Origin: Streptomyces narbonensis
Lineage (GTDB): Bacteria; Actinomycetota; Actinomycetes; Streptomycetales; Streptomycetaceae
NCBI RefSeq assembly: GCF_014649015.1
Contig: NZ_BMSF01000009.1
Span: forward strand, 310,001-374,000
Reading direction: 5' to 3'
DNA length: 64,000 bases
Shown here: piece by piece, positions 51,525-59,329 of the stretch
Layout of the letters: every line of letters begins with the position of its first letter
How positions within the stretch are numbered: the first letter of the stretch is position 1
Translations under genes and position numbers: made by a program
Notes under the pieces: generated by a model
The model's input: only the letters and a program-made list of their open reading frames with translations
Told to the model about the DNA's origin: nothing
Database searches by the model: none

Positions 51525-52001
51525 ATGACCGCGCAGATGCATGTCCCGTCCCTGCTGTCCCGGGCCGGAGCCGTCTCGGCTCTCACCCTCGCCGCCGTCG
51601 GCGGCACGCTGTTCGCACCAGGTGCGGCACCGGAGGCCCAGGCAGCGACGACACACGCGAACAAGGCACTGAGCGTCGCCGTGTCAAAGAAAGGATCGCC
51701 CTACCGGTACGGATCCGCCGGACCCACGCGGTTCGACTGCTCCGGTCTGACGCTCTACGCGTACAAGAAGGCGGGCAAGTCGCTGCCACGCACCGCGCAG
51801 CAGCAGTACAACAAGACCCGGCACATCTCCAAGGCCAGCAGGCAGAAGGGTGACCTGGTCTTCTTCCACTCGGGTGGGAGGGTTTACCACGTCGGCATCT
51901 ACGCCGGCAGCGGCAAGATCTGGCACTCGCCCAAGACGGGTTCCTGGGTGAAGCTCGACAGGATCTGGTCGTCGAAGGTCTACTACGGCCGCGTCCGGTG
52001 A
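51525..52001 (+). CDS. Secreted NlpC/P60 peptidoglycan endopeptidase
   Basis: Exported hydrolase of 158 residues. The Sec signal (LLSRAGAVSALTLAAVGGTLF) ends near EAQAATTHA. The catalytic triad is Cys in RFDCSGLT, His in VYHVGIYAG and His in KIWHSPK. It should cut D-Glu-type peptide cross-stems. There is no added wall-binding domain, so it is a minimal form. It is preceded by the c-di-AMP riboswitch, linking cell-wall cutting to osmotic and c-di-AMP state. Confidence 0.92.
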   Translation: MTAQMHVPSLLSRAGAVSALTLAAVGGTLFAPGAAPEAQAATTHANKALSVAVSKKGSPYRYGSAGPTRFDCSGLTLYAYKKAGKSLPRTAQQQYNKTRHISKASRQKGDLVFFHSGGRVYHVGIYAGSGKIWHSPKTGSWVKLDRIWSSKVYYGRVR

Positions 52002-52030
52002 CGGCCCCCGGGCGCTGACCTCTGACGGGG

Positions 52031-52056
52031 GGGGTGCGGTGGCGCCGCCGCACCCC
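52031..52056. terminator. Bidirectional hairpin terminator
   Basis: 12-bp stem GGGGTGCGGTGG against CCGCCGCACCCC with one wobble pair and a 2-base turn, between the convergent NlpC/P60 and RsbW-like genes. Confidence 0.75.
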
Positions 52057-52060
52057 GGCC

Positions 52061-52504
52061 TCAGCGGTACGAGCCCGACAGCGGGGCCATCGTCCACGGC
52101 AGCGTGATCCAGACCGTCTTGCCGCCCTCCTCGGTCGGTGTGACCGAGAGGCGGCCACCGGCCTCCGCCGCCAGGACCCGGATGATGACCATGCCCCGCC
52201 CGTTGTCCTGCTGGACCGCTGCCGGAAGGCGGCGGGGCCAGCGGGGATGGCTGTCGGTCACCCCGATGTGCAGCCGCTCCTCCCGCTCCAGGCGGAGGTC
52301 GACCGTGAAGGTGGGCGACTGACCGAAGGTGTGCTGGACGGCGTTGGTGGCCAGCTCCGAGATGATGAGCCGGATCGAGTCCGCGATCTCCGCGTCGCCG
52401 TCGAGCCCCCAGTCCCCCAGGACGTCCGCGACGTATCTGCGTGCCGTGCGGACCGAGGCGGGATCGCTCGGCAGAGTGACGGATACTTCCTGATGGTCTG
52501 CCAT
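52061..52504 (-). CDS. RsbW-like ATP-binding anti-sigma kinase
   Basis: Protein of 147 residues of the HATPase_c_2 type common in Streptomyces. The N-box reads ELATNAVQHTF, the G1 box VTDSHPR and G2 GRGMVIIRVLA. These typically phosphorylate an STAS anti-anti-sigma factor or bind a sigma factor. No partner gene is adjacent. Start MADHQEVSV was preferred; upstream codons overlap the intergenic region. Confidence 0.88.
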   Translation of the reverse strand: MADHQEVSVTLPSDPASVRTARRYVADVLGDWGLDGDAEIADSIRLIISELATNAVQHTFGQSPTFTVDLRLEREERLHIGVTDSHPRWPRRLPAAVQQDNGRGMVIIRVLAAEAGGRLSVTPTEEGGKTVWITLPWTMAPLSGSYR

Positions 52505-52676
52505 GGCGGCGCTGTCCCTTTCCCGCCGGGGACACCACCCCGGATTGCGCTTCGCGTCAGAGTGCCACCGATCGTGCCGCCCCGTACGGGGTTCCACCAC
52601 GATATGTGCGCATCTATCGCCCGAAGCGGTGAACTCTGCTGCCCGTGAACGCTCTTGGGCACCGGAGTCGAAGCGG

Positions 52677-53858
52677 TCAGACGGCGGCGGGCGCGGTGCG
52701 CAGGATCGTCCGCACCGCCCGGTCGACCTCGGAATCCGTCAGGTCCGCGCGGGCCGTGAGCCGCAGCCGCGAGATGCCGTCCGGGACGGACGGCGGACGG
52801 AAGCACCCGACCGCCAGGCCCTGTTCGCGGCAGTCCGCCGCCCAGCGCAGCGCCGCCTCGGGCGAGGGGGCCCGCACCGAGACGACGGCCGCGTCCGGCC
52901 GCGCCGCGGTCAGCCCGGCCGCCGTGAGGAGCTCGTACAGGGTGGTGGCGACGGTCCGCGCCCGCCCGGCGAGCGCCGGCTCGGCCGAGATCAGACGCAG
53001 GCTCGCGAGCGCGCCGCCCGCGGCCGCCGGGGCGAGCCCGGTGTCGAAGATGAAGGTGCGCGCCGCGTTCACCAGGTGCTCGATGACCCGGGCCGGGCCG
53101 AGGACCGCGCCGCCCTGGCTGCCCAGGGACTTGGAGAGGGTGAGCGTGGCGACGACGTCCTCGTCGCCCGCGAGGCCGGCCTCGTGCAGGGCGCCCCGGC
53201 CGCCGAAGCCGAGGACGCCGAAGCCGTGGGCGTCGTCGACGACGAAGCCGGCGCCGTGCGCGCGGCAGGCCTCGGCGAGTTCCGTCAGCGGGGCCTTGTC
53301 ACCGTCGACGGAGAAGACGGAGTCGCTGACCACGAGCGCCCGGTGCGCCGGCCGCGCCTCCAGGGTCTTGCGTACGGCCTCGGGGTCGGCGTGCGGCACG
53401 ACGGCGGTCTCGGCGCGCGCGAGCCGGCAGCCGTCCACGATGGAGGCGTGGTTGGAGGCGTCCGAGACGATCAGCGAGTCCCGGCCGCCGAGCGCGGTGA
53501 GTGCGGCCAGGTTGGCGGCGTATCCGGAGGAGAAGACGAGGGCCGCCTCGAAGCCGCAGAAATCGGCGAGTTCGCGCTCCAGGCGGGTGTGCAGCCGGGT
53601 CGTTCCGGTGACGAGCCGGGAGCCGGTCGCGCCCGCGCCCCAGCGCCTCGCCGCCTCGGCCGCCGCCTCGGTGACCTCCGCACGGCGAGTGAGGCCGAGG
53701 TAGTCGTTGCTCGCCAGGTCGAGGAGCTCCGACTCGGCGGCCCGGGGCCGCAGCGTACGCACGAGACCGGCTTCCGCCCTGCGGCGCGCCTCGGCGTCGG
53801 TCCAGTCGAACGCGGTCCGGCGCGGGCCCTCGGCCCGGGCGTCGTCGGCCAGTGGCAT
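52677..53858 (-). CDS. bioF: 8-amino-7-oxononanoate synthase
   Basis: PLP enzyme of 393 residues that condenses pimeloyl thioester with L-alanine, the first committed biotin ring step. The Schiff-base Lys is K243 in TLSKSLGSQGG. NDYLGL, SNHASIVDG and VDDAHGFGVLG are typical. Start MPLADDAR has AAGGAT 9 bases upstream. It is divergent from bioB, with 143 bases between starts, so a shared biotin-regulated promoter region is likely. Confidence 0.95.
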   Translation of the reverse strand: MPLADDARAEGPRRTAFDWTDAEARRRAEAGLVRTLRPRAAESELLDLASNDYLGLTRRAEVTEAAAEAARRWGAGATGSRLVTGTTRLHTRLERELADFCGFEAALVFSSGYAANLAALTALGGRDSLIVSDASNHASIVDGCRLARAETAVVPHADPEAVRKTLEARPAHRALVVSDSVFSVDGDKAPLTELAEACRAHGAGFVVDDAHGFGVLGFGGRGALHEAGLAGDEDVVATLTLSKSLGSQGGAVLGPARVIEHLVNAARTFIFDTGLAPAAAGGALASLRLISAEPALAGRARTVATTLYELLTAAGLTAARPDAAVVSVRAPSPEAALRWAADCREQGLAVGCFRPPSVPDGISRLRLTARADLTDSEVDRAVRTILRTAPAAV

Positions 53859-54001
53859 GCGGCGATCCTTTTGTAGGCAGCCCACAGACCCTAACCGGAG
53901 TCCTTCGAGGTCGGGATGTGGTCATCCACACACCTCGTTCGGGGGCGTTTGTTCGGATCCTCCTTGGCCCGAGGGTGGGCTGTAGGCAAGGATCAGCGTT
54001 T

Positions 54002-55300
54002 ATGGACCTGCTGAACACGCTGGTGGAGAAGGGGCTGCGGCGCGAGCTGCCGACCCGTGAAGAAGCGCTCGCCGTACTGGCGACCTCCGACGACGAGCTG
54101 CTCGATGTGGTGGCGGCTGCCGGGAAGGTGCGCCGTCAGTGGTTCGGGCGGCGCGTGAAGCTGAACTACCTGGTCAACCTGAAGTCGGGGCTGTGCCCCG
54201 AGGACTGCTCGTACTGTTCTCAGCGGCTCGGCTCCAAGGCCGAGATCCTCAAGTACACGTGGCTGAAGCCGGACGAGGCCTCCCAGGCCGCCGCCGCGGG
54301 TGTCGCGGGCGGGGCCAAGCGGGTCTGCCTGGTCGCGAGCGGGCGAGGTCCGACGGACCGCGACGTCGAGCGGGTCGGCAAGACCATCGAGGCGATCAAG
54401 GAGCAGAACGAGGGCATCGAGGTGTGCGCCTGCCTCGGTCTGCTCTCGGACGGCCAGGCGGAGCGGCTGCGGGACGCCGGCGCCGACGCGTACAACCACA
54501 ACCTGAACACGTCCGAGGCGACGTACGAGGGGATCACCAAGACCCACACCTACGCGGACCGGGTGGACACCGTGCAGAAGGCGCACGCCGCCGGTCTGTC
54601 GGCCTGCTCCGGTCTGATCGCGGGCATGGGCGAGACCGACGAGGACCTCGTCGACGTCGTGTACGCGCTGCGCGAGCTCGACTCGGACTCGGTGCCGGTC
54701 AACTTCCTCATCCCCTTCGAGGGCACGCCGCTCGCCAAGGAGTGGAACCTGACCCCGCAGCGCTGCCTGCGGATCCTCGCGATGGTGCGGTTCGTCTGCC
54801 CCGACGTCGAGGTGCGGATCGCGGGCGGCCGTGAGGTGCACCTGCGCTCGATGCAGCCGCTGGCGCTCAACATCGCGAACTCGATCTTCCTCGGTGACTA
54901 CCTGACGAGCGAGGGCCAGGCCGGCCAGGCCGACCTCGACATGATCGCGGACGCGGGCTTCGAGGTGGAGGGCGCGGGCACGACGACGCTGCCCGCGCAC
55001 CGGGCGGACGCGCTCGCGGCGGCGGGCGCCGCCGCGGCCGGCGGCTGCGGTTCGCACGCCTCGGCGGAGGGCGCGGGCTGCGGCTCGCAGGCCCCGGCCG
55101 AGGGCGGCGGCTGCGGTTCGCACGCGGGCGCGGGCTGCGGTCCCTGCGGAGGCCACGCCGCGCCGGCGGCCGAGCACGTGGCGGCCGAGGCGGCTGCGGC
55201 TGCGGCGACCGAGGCGGTCCCCGCGGCGAACACCGCGCGGACCGACCTGGTGGCGGTCCGCCGCCGGGGCGCCGGCACGGACCTGGCGCCGAATGCGTAA
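54002..55300 (+). CDS. bioB: Biotin synthase with a Cys/His-rich C-terminal tail
   Basis: Radical SAM enzyme of 432 residues inserting sulfur into dethiobiotin. The SAM cluster Cys are C65, C69 and C72 (CPEDCSYC). The core ends near residue 335, the usual BioB length. Residues about 347-386 add three CGSHA/CGSQA-type repeats and CGPCGGH, seven more Cys-Gly or Cys-Pro units and several His, followed by an Ala-rich linker and a basic end. The tail could bind metal or hold Fe-S precursors. bioA overlaps the end by 8 bases. Confidence 0.95.
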   Translation: MDLLNTLVEKGLRRELPTREEALAVLATSDDELLDVVAAAGKVRRQWFGRRVKLNYLVNLKSGLCPEDCSYCSQRLGSKAEILKYTWLKPDEASQAAAAGVAGGAKRVCLVASGRGPTDRDVERVGKTIEAIKEQNEGIEVCACLGLLSDGQAERLRDAGADAYNHNLNTSEATYEGITKTHTYADRVDTVQKAHAAGLSACSGLIAGMGETDEDLVDVVYALRELDSDSVPVNFLIPFEGTPLAKEWNLTPQRCLRILAMVRFVCPDVEVRIAGGREVHLRSMQPLALNIANSIFLGDYLTSEGQAGQADLDMIADAGFEVEGAGTTTLPAHRADALAAAGAAAAGGCGSHASAEGAGCGSQAPAEGGGCGSHAGAGCGPCGGHAAPAAEHVAAEAAAAAATEAVPAANTARTDLVAVRRRGAGTDLAPNA

Positions 55301-56573
55301 CGACGAACTCCTCGCCCTGGACCGGGCGCACGTCTGGCATCCGTACGGCCCCATGCCGGGCCGTACGGACCCGCTGGTCGTCGCGTCCGCGTCCGGGGTG
55401 CGGCTCCGGCTCGCCGAACCGGCCGAGGGCCGGGACGAGTTGATCGACGGCATGTCCTCGTGGTGGTCGGCGATCCACGGCTACAACCACCCCGTGCTCA
55501 ACGAGGCGGTGAAGGGTCAGCTCGACCGGATGAGCCACGTCATGTTCGGCGGGCTCACCCACGAGCCGGCCGTGCGCCTCGCCGCCCGCCTCGTCGAGAT
55601 CACCCCCGAGCCGCTGCGGCACGTCTTCCTCAGCGACTCGGGTTCGGTGGCCGTCGAGGTCGCGGTCAAGATGTGCCTCCAGCACTGGCGCTCGGTGGGC
55701 CGGCCGGGCAAGCAGCGACTGCTCACCTGGCGCGGCGGCTACCACGGGGACACCTGGCAGCCGATGTCCGTGTGCGACCCCCAGGGCGGGATGCACGAGC
55801 TGTGGTCGGGGGTGCTCCAGCGACAGGTGTTCGTGGATGCCCCTCCGGTCGCGTACGAGGAGTCGTACGCGGAACTGCTCCGCAGCGAGATCGCGCGGCA
55901 CGCGGACGAGCTGGCCGCGGTGATCGTGGAACCGGTCGTGCAGGGCGCGGGCGGGATGCGCTTCCACGACCCGGCCTATCTGAAGGTGCTGCGCGAGGCC
56001 TGCGACGAGCACGACGTCCTGCTCGTCTTCGACGAGATCGCGACCGGCTTCGGCCGCACGGGCACACTGTTCGCCGCGGACCAGGCGGGGGTCTCCCCCG
56101 ATGTGATGTGCGTGGGCAAGGCGCTGACCGGCGGCTACCTGTCGATGGCGGCGACGCTCTGCACGAGCAGGGTCGCCGACGGGATCTCCCAGGGCGAGGT
56201 CCCGGTCCTGGCGCACGGGCCGACCTTCATGGGGAACCCGCTGGCCTCGGCGGTGGCCCTCGCCTCGATCGACCTGCTCCTCTCGCGGGACTGGGCCGTG
56301 GACGTCAAGCGCATCGAGGCGGGGCTGCGCGAGGGGCTCGCTCCGGTCGCCGGTCTCCCGGGCGTGAAGGACGTGCGCGTGTGCGGCGCGATCGGCGTCG
56401 TCCAGCTCGACCACGCCATCGACATGGCGGCGGCGACGCGGGCGGCGGTCGGGGCGGGCGTGTGGCTGCGCCCGTTCCGGGACCTGATCTACACGATGCC
56501 GCCCTACGTGACCGGCGACGAGGACCTGGCCCGGATCTGCGCGGGGGTCCACGCGGCCGCCGCCGCGGGCTGA
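55293..56573 (+). CDS. bioA: Adenosylmethionine-8-amino-7-oxononanoate aminotransferase
   Basis: PLP transaminase of 426 residues converting KAPA to DAPA with SAM as amino donor. HVWHPYGPM and the PLP Lys K276 in VGKALTGGYLSMAA are hallmark features. Start overlaps the bioB stop, indicating translational coupling. Followed by bioD after 27 bases. Confidence 0.95.
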   Translation: MRNDELLALDRAHVWHPYGPMPGRTDPLVVASASGVRLRLAEPAEGRDELIDGMSSWWSAIHGYNHPVLNEAVKGQLDRMSHVMFGGLTHEPAVRLAARLVEITPEPLRHVFLSDSGSVAVEVAVKMCLQHWRSVGRPGKQRLLTWRGGYHGDTWQPMSVCDPQGGMHELWSGVLQRQVFVDAPPVAYEESYAELLRSEIARHADELAAVIVEPVVQGAGGMRFHDPAYLKVLREACDEHDVLLVFDEIATGFGRTGTLFAADQAGVSPDVMCVGKALTGGYLSMAATLCTSRVADGISQGEVPVLAHGPTFMGNPLASAVALASIDLLLSRDWAVDVKRIEAGLREGLAPVAGLPGVKDVRVCGAIGVVQLDHAIDMAAATRAAVGAGVWLRPFRDLIYTMPPYVTGDEDLARICAGVHAAAAAG

Positions 56574-56600
56574 ACGACAGACGGAAGGACAGGGACAGCA

Positions 56601-57329
56601 GTGGGAATCGTCGTGGTCTCCGGTACGGGGACGGAGATCGGCAAGACGGTGGTGACCGCGGCGGTGGCCGCCGTGGCCACGGCCGCGGGCCGGTCGGTCG
56701 CGGTCCTGAAGCCGGCGCAGACCGGGGTCGGGCCGGACGAGACGGGCGACGCGGACGAGGTCGTCCGGCTGTCCGGCGCCGCGGCCTCGGTCGAGCTGGG
56801 GCGCTTCCCGGAGCCGCTGGCTCCGGGAACGGCAGCGAAGCGGGCCGGACTCGCCCCGGTCGGGCCCCGGCAGGTGGCCGAGGCCGCCTCCGTGCTGGCC
56901 GCCTCGCACGATCTGGTGCTCGTGGAGGGGGCGGGCGGGCTGCTCGTCCGCTTCGACGAGGAGGGCGGCACGCTCGCGGACGCGGCGGCGCTGATGGGCG
57001 CCCCCGTCCTGTGCGTGGTCCCCGCGGGGCTCGGCACGCTCAACACGACGGCCCTGACGGCCGAGGCGCTCGCGGCGCGGGGCATCGAGCAGCTGGGCGT
57101 CGTGGTCGGCAGCTGGCCGGACGCGCCGGACCTGGCGGCCCGCTGCAACCTGGCGGACCTGCCGCAGTCGGCGGGCGCGCCCCTGCTCGGGGCCGTACCG
57201 GAAGGTTCGGGCTCGCTCGGTCCCGCGGAGTTCCGAGCGGCGGCGGCCGGCTGGCTGGCCCCGGTGCTCGGGGGGACGTGGGACGCGGAGGCGTTCGGGG
57301 CGGAGTTCGCGGCGGAGTTCCAAGCCTGA
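56601..57329 (+). CDS. bioD: Dethiobiotin synthetase
   Basis: ATP-dependent carboxylase of 242 residues forming the ureido ring of dethiobiotin. P-loop GTGTEIGKTVV (residues 6-16) and LVEGAGGLLV are typical. GTG start with GGAAGGACAGGG upstream. Last gene of bioBAD. The 109-base gap that follows contains a short GGGGCC/CTCGGGG-rich repeat tract (about 57345-57415) without a gene. Confidence 0.95.
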   Translation: MGIVVVSGTGTEIGKTVVTAAVAAVATAAGRSVAVLKPAQTGVGPDETGDADEVVRLSGAAASVELGRFPEPLAPGTAAKRAGLAPVGPRQVAEAASVLAASHDLVLVEGAGGLLVRFDEEGGTLADAAALMGAPVLCVVPAGLGTLNTTALTAEALAARGIEQLGVVVGSWPDAPDLAARCNLADLPQSAGAPLLGAVPEGSGSLGPAEFRAAAAGWLAPVLGGTWDAEAFGAEFAAEFQA

Positions 57330-57438
57330 CCCGCTGTCCGCATCGGGGCCGACTCGGGGCCCGGGCTCGGGGGCCGAACGGGGCCGGCTCGGGGGCTGAT
57401 CGAGGGCCTGTGGGGGGCGGACTCCGTACTCTGGACGC

Positions 57439-57783
57439 ATGCGCGCTCGTGTTCAGGAGATCGTCTTCGACTGTGCCGACCCCGCCGCCCTCGTACGTTT
57501 CTGGGCGGGCCTCCTCGGTGGCGAGCCGGTCGACCGCACCGGCGACTGGTCGTACGTCGACCCGCCGGACTTCGTCCGGCTGGCCTTCCAGCGTGTGCCG
57601 GAGGGCAAGGCGGTGAAGAACCGCGTCCATCTCGACCTGGAGGTGGCGGACCCGGACGGGGCCGCCACCGAGGCGGGACCCGTCGGCGCGGTCCGGGTCG
57701 GCGGTCTCGTGACGGACGAGCAGGGCTCCTTCCAGGTCATGCGGGACCCGGAGGGCAACGAGTTCTGCTTCGTGACCGGGTGA
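57439..57783 (+). CDS. VOC/glyoxalase-superfamily protein
   Basis: Small VOC protein of 114 residues (RVQEIVFDCADPAALVRFWAGLLGG, VKNRVHLDLEV, MRDPEGNEFCFV). It shares the core VKNRVHLDL and DPEGNEF motifs with the protein at 31966-32433, so the two are probably paralogues. Function unknown. The methyltransferase gene starts 10 bases later, suggesting co-transcription. Confidence 0.88.
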   Translation: MRARVQEIVFDCADPAALVRFWAGLLGGEPVDRTGDWSYVDPPDFVRLAFQRVPEGKAVKNRVHLDLEVADPDGAATEAGPVGAVRVGGLVTDEQGSFQVMRDPEGNEFCFVTG

Positions 57784-57793
57784 GGGGCGCCCG

Positions 57794-58471
57794 ATGACCC
57801 CTCCGTCTCCTTCGCATGCTCCGACGCCTCCCCCCGGTCCTCGGGTCCGCCACCCGCTCTTCGCTCGCTTCTACGCCCGCATCAGCGTGTCGGCCGACGC
57901 GCGCGGAGGGATCGCCGCCCTGCGCGAGGAGCTGCTGTCCGGGCTCACCGGCCGGGTCGTCGAGATCGGGGCGGGGAACGGGCTGAACTTCGCGCACTAC
58001 CCGGCCGGCGTCACGGAGGTCGTGGCCGTCGAACCGGAACCCCGGCTGCGGCGACTGGCCGAGGAGGCCGCGCGGCGGGCGCCCGTGCCGGTGTCCGTCC
58101 TGCCGGGCACGGCCGAGGCGCTGCCGGCGGAGGACGGGGACTTCGACGCGGCCGTGGCCTCGCTGGTGCTCTGCACGGTACGGAGCGTGCCGCGGGCCCT
58201 CGCGGAGGCGCGTCGCGTCGTGCGTCCCGGCGGCGAGCTCCGCTTCTTCGAGCACGTCGCGGCGGGGACACCCGGGCTCGCGCGCGTACAGCGGGGACTG
58301 GACCGTACGGTCTGGCCGCTGCTCTTCGGCGGCTGCCACACCTCCCGGGACGCGATCGGGGCGATCGGGGCGGCGGGCTTCGCCCTCGGCCGGTACCGCT
58401 CCTTCGACCTCCCGGAGAGCGGGCCGCGCACGCCGAGCTCCCCGTGCGTACTCGGCAGGGCCACGCGATGA
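57794..58471 (+). CDS. Class I SAM-dependent methyltransferase
   Basis: Methyltransferase of 225 residues with motif I VVEIGAGNGLNFAHYP (about 55-70) and the acidic motif II VAVEPEPRL. The order fits the UbiE/Methyltransf_11 group. Substrate unknown. Upstream VOC gene is 10 bases away. Confidence 0.9.
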   Translation: MTPPSPSHAPTPPPGPRVRHPLFARFYARISVSADARGGIAALREELLSGLTGRVVEIGAGNGLNFAHYPAGVTEVVAVEPEPRLRRLAEEAARRAPVPVSVLPGTAEALPAEDGDFDAAVASLVLCTVRSVPRALAEARRVVRPGGELRFFEHVAAGTPGLARVQRGLDRTVWPLLFGGCHTSRDAIGAIGAAGFALGRYRSFDLPESGPRTPSSPCVLGRATR

Positions 58472-58536
58472 GCGGCCCGTCCCACCCGCCGGAACTCCGT
58501 GGCACAGGCTCCGATCCGCGTGATGGGATCCGGGCC

Positions 58537-58962
58537 ATGACCCATCCGCAGATACGTTCCGCCCTGCCCGAAGAGGCCGATGCCGTCCTGGCCTTCTGGA
58601 AGGAGTCCGCCGAGGGGACGTCCGTCTCGGACGACGTGGACGGGGTGACCCGGCTCGTCGAGCGGGATCCGGACGCGCTCATCCTCGCGGTCGCCGACGG
58701 GGTCATCGTGGGCTCGGTGATCGCCGGCTGGGATGGCTGGCGCGCCTCCCTCTACCGGCTGGCCGTGCTGCCCTCCCACCGCCGGCGCGGCATCTCCACC
58801 GCGCTGCTGCGGGCGGCCGACGAGCGGTTCGCCGCGCTCGGCGGGCGACGGGTGGACGCGATGGTCCTGGAAGCGAACGAGACGGGCCGGCGGCTCTGGA
58901 CGGCCGCCGGGTACGAGCGCCAGGATCAGTGGCGCCGGTGGGTGAAGCCCCTCGACAGCTGA
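58537..58962 (+). CDS. GNAT-family N-acetyltransferase
   Basis: Acetyltransferase of 141 residues. Motif A LYRLAVLPSHRRRGISTALLRAADERF contains the acetyl-CoA loop Rxx(G/R)xG. Substrate unknown. Start MTHPQIRSALPEEAD was chosen by family alignment; the frame is open upstream. Confidence 0.9.
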   Translation: MTHPQIRSALPEEADAVLAFWKESAEGTSVSDDVDGVTRLVERDPDALILAVADGVIVGSVIAGWDGWRASLYRLAVLPSHRRRGISTALLRAADERFAALGGRRVDAMVLEANETGRRLWTAAGYERQDQWRRWVKPLDS

Positions 58963-59122
58963 CCGAAGGCGGACGAAGGGAGCCCCTCGGGGGCCGTCGA
59001 CGAGGGTTCGGGGCAAGCGCCCCTCGGCAGATCCTCGGCGGATCCTCGACAGCCCCTCGGCAGGTCTGCGACAGCCCCTCGGCAGGTCCGCGAGAGCCCT
59101 CCGACAGCCCGTCGCCAGCGGG
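58963..59122. repeat. Degenerate tandem repeat region, 22-bp unit
   Basis: The gap after the GNAT gene contains two good copies of a 22-base unit like GACAGCCCCTCGGCAGGTC plus TGC, and further degraded copies on both sides (about 59020-59120). No gene is seen. Confidence 0.55.
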
Positions 59123-59147
59123 TCGCCAGCCGGTCGACGGCTGGCGA
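59123..59147 (+). terminator. Hairpin terminator
   Basis: Perfect 10-bp stem TCGCCAGCCG and CGGCTGGCGA with a 5-base loop, downstream of the GNAT gene and before the CNNM leader. Confidence 0.7.
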
Positions 59148-59329
59148 GCCGGACTTCCCGACGGCCGATCATGACTCCGCTTTGCCCATCCTTTACCATG
59201 GTTCTTCATCCCGACGACCGAAAGGTGTGAGCGTCCGCCCATGGGCGAGCCTCCCAGTAGCACTGGTTCCACGTTCCGACATCGAGCGATCCTCTCCCCT
59301 CTGGCTGATCATGGGACGGAGGTGAACCG
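59148..59329 (+). promoter_or_regulatory. Leader of the CNNM operon with a candidate uORF
   Basis: A 182-base less GC-rich leader, markedly unlike the repeat tract before it. It contains a 30-codon frame from 59241 beginning MGEPPSSTGS whose TGA overlaps the cnnM ATG (ATGA at 59330-59333), so it could be translationally coupled. GCCCATGGGC is an exact palindrome spanning its start codon. The Glu-Pro-Pro near the N-terminus recalls the acidic/proline start of Mg-sensing leader peptides such as MgtL, and the downstream genes are Mg-type transporters. Coding is not proven. Confidence 0.4.

Noticed and set aside
53872..53990. AGCCCAC / GTGGGCT inverted elements at both ends of the bioF-bioB gap
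   Set aside because: Only 7 bases long and about 100 bases apart; could be chance in GC-rich DNA, so not called a biotin operator.
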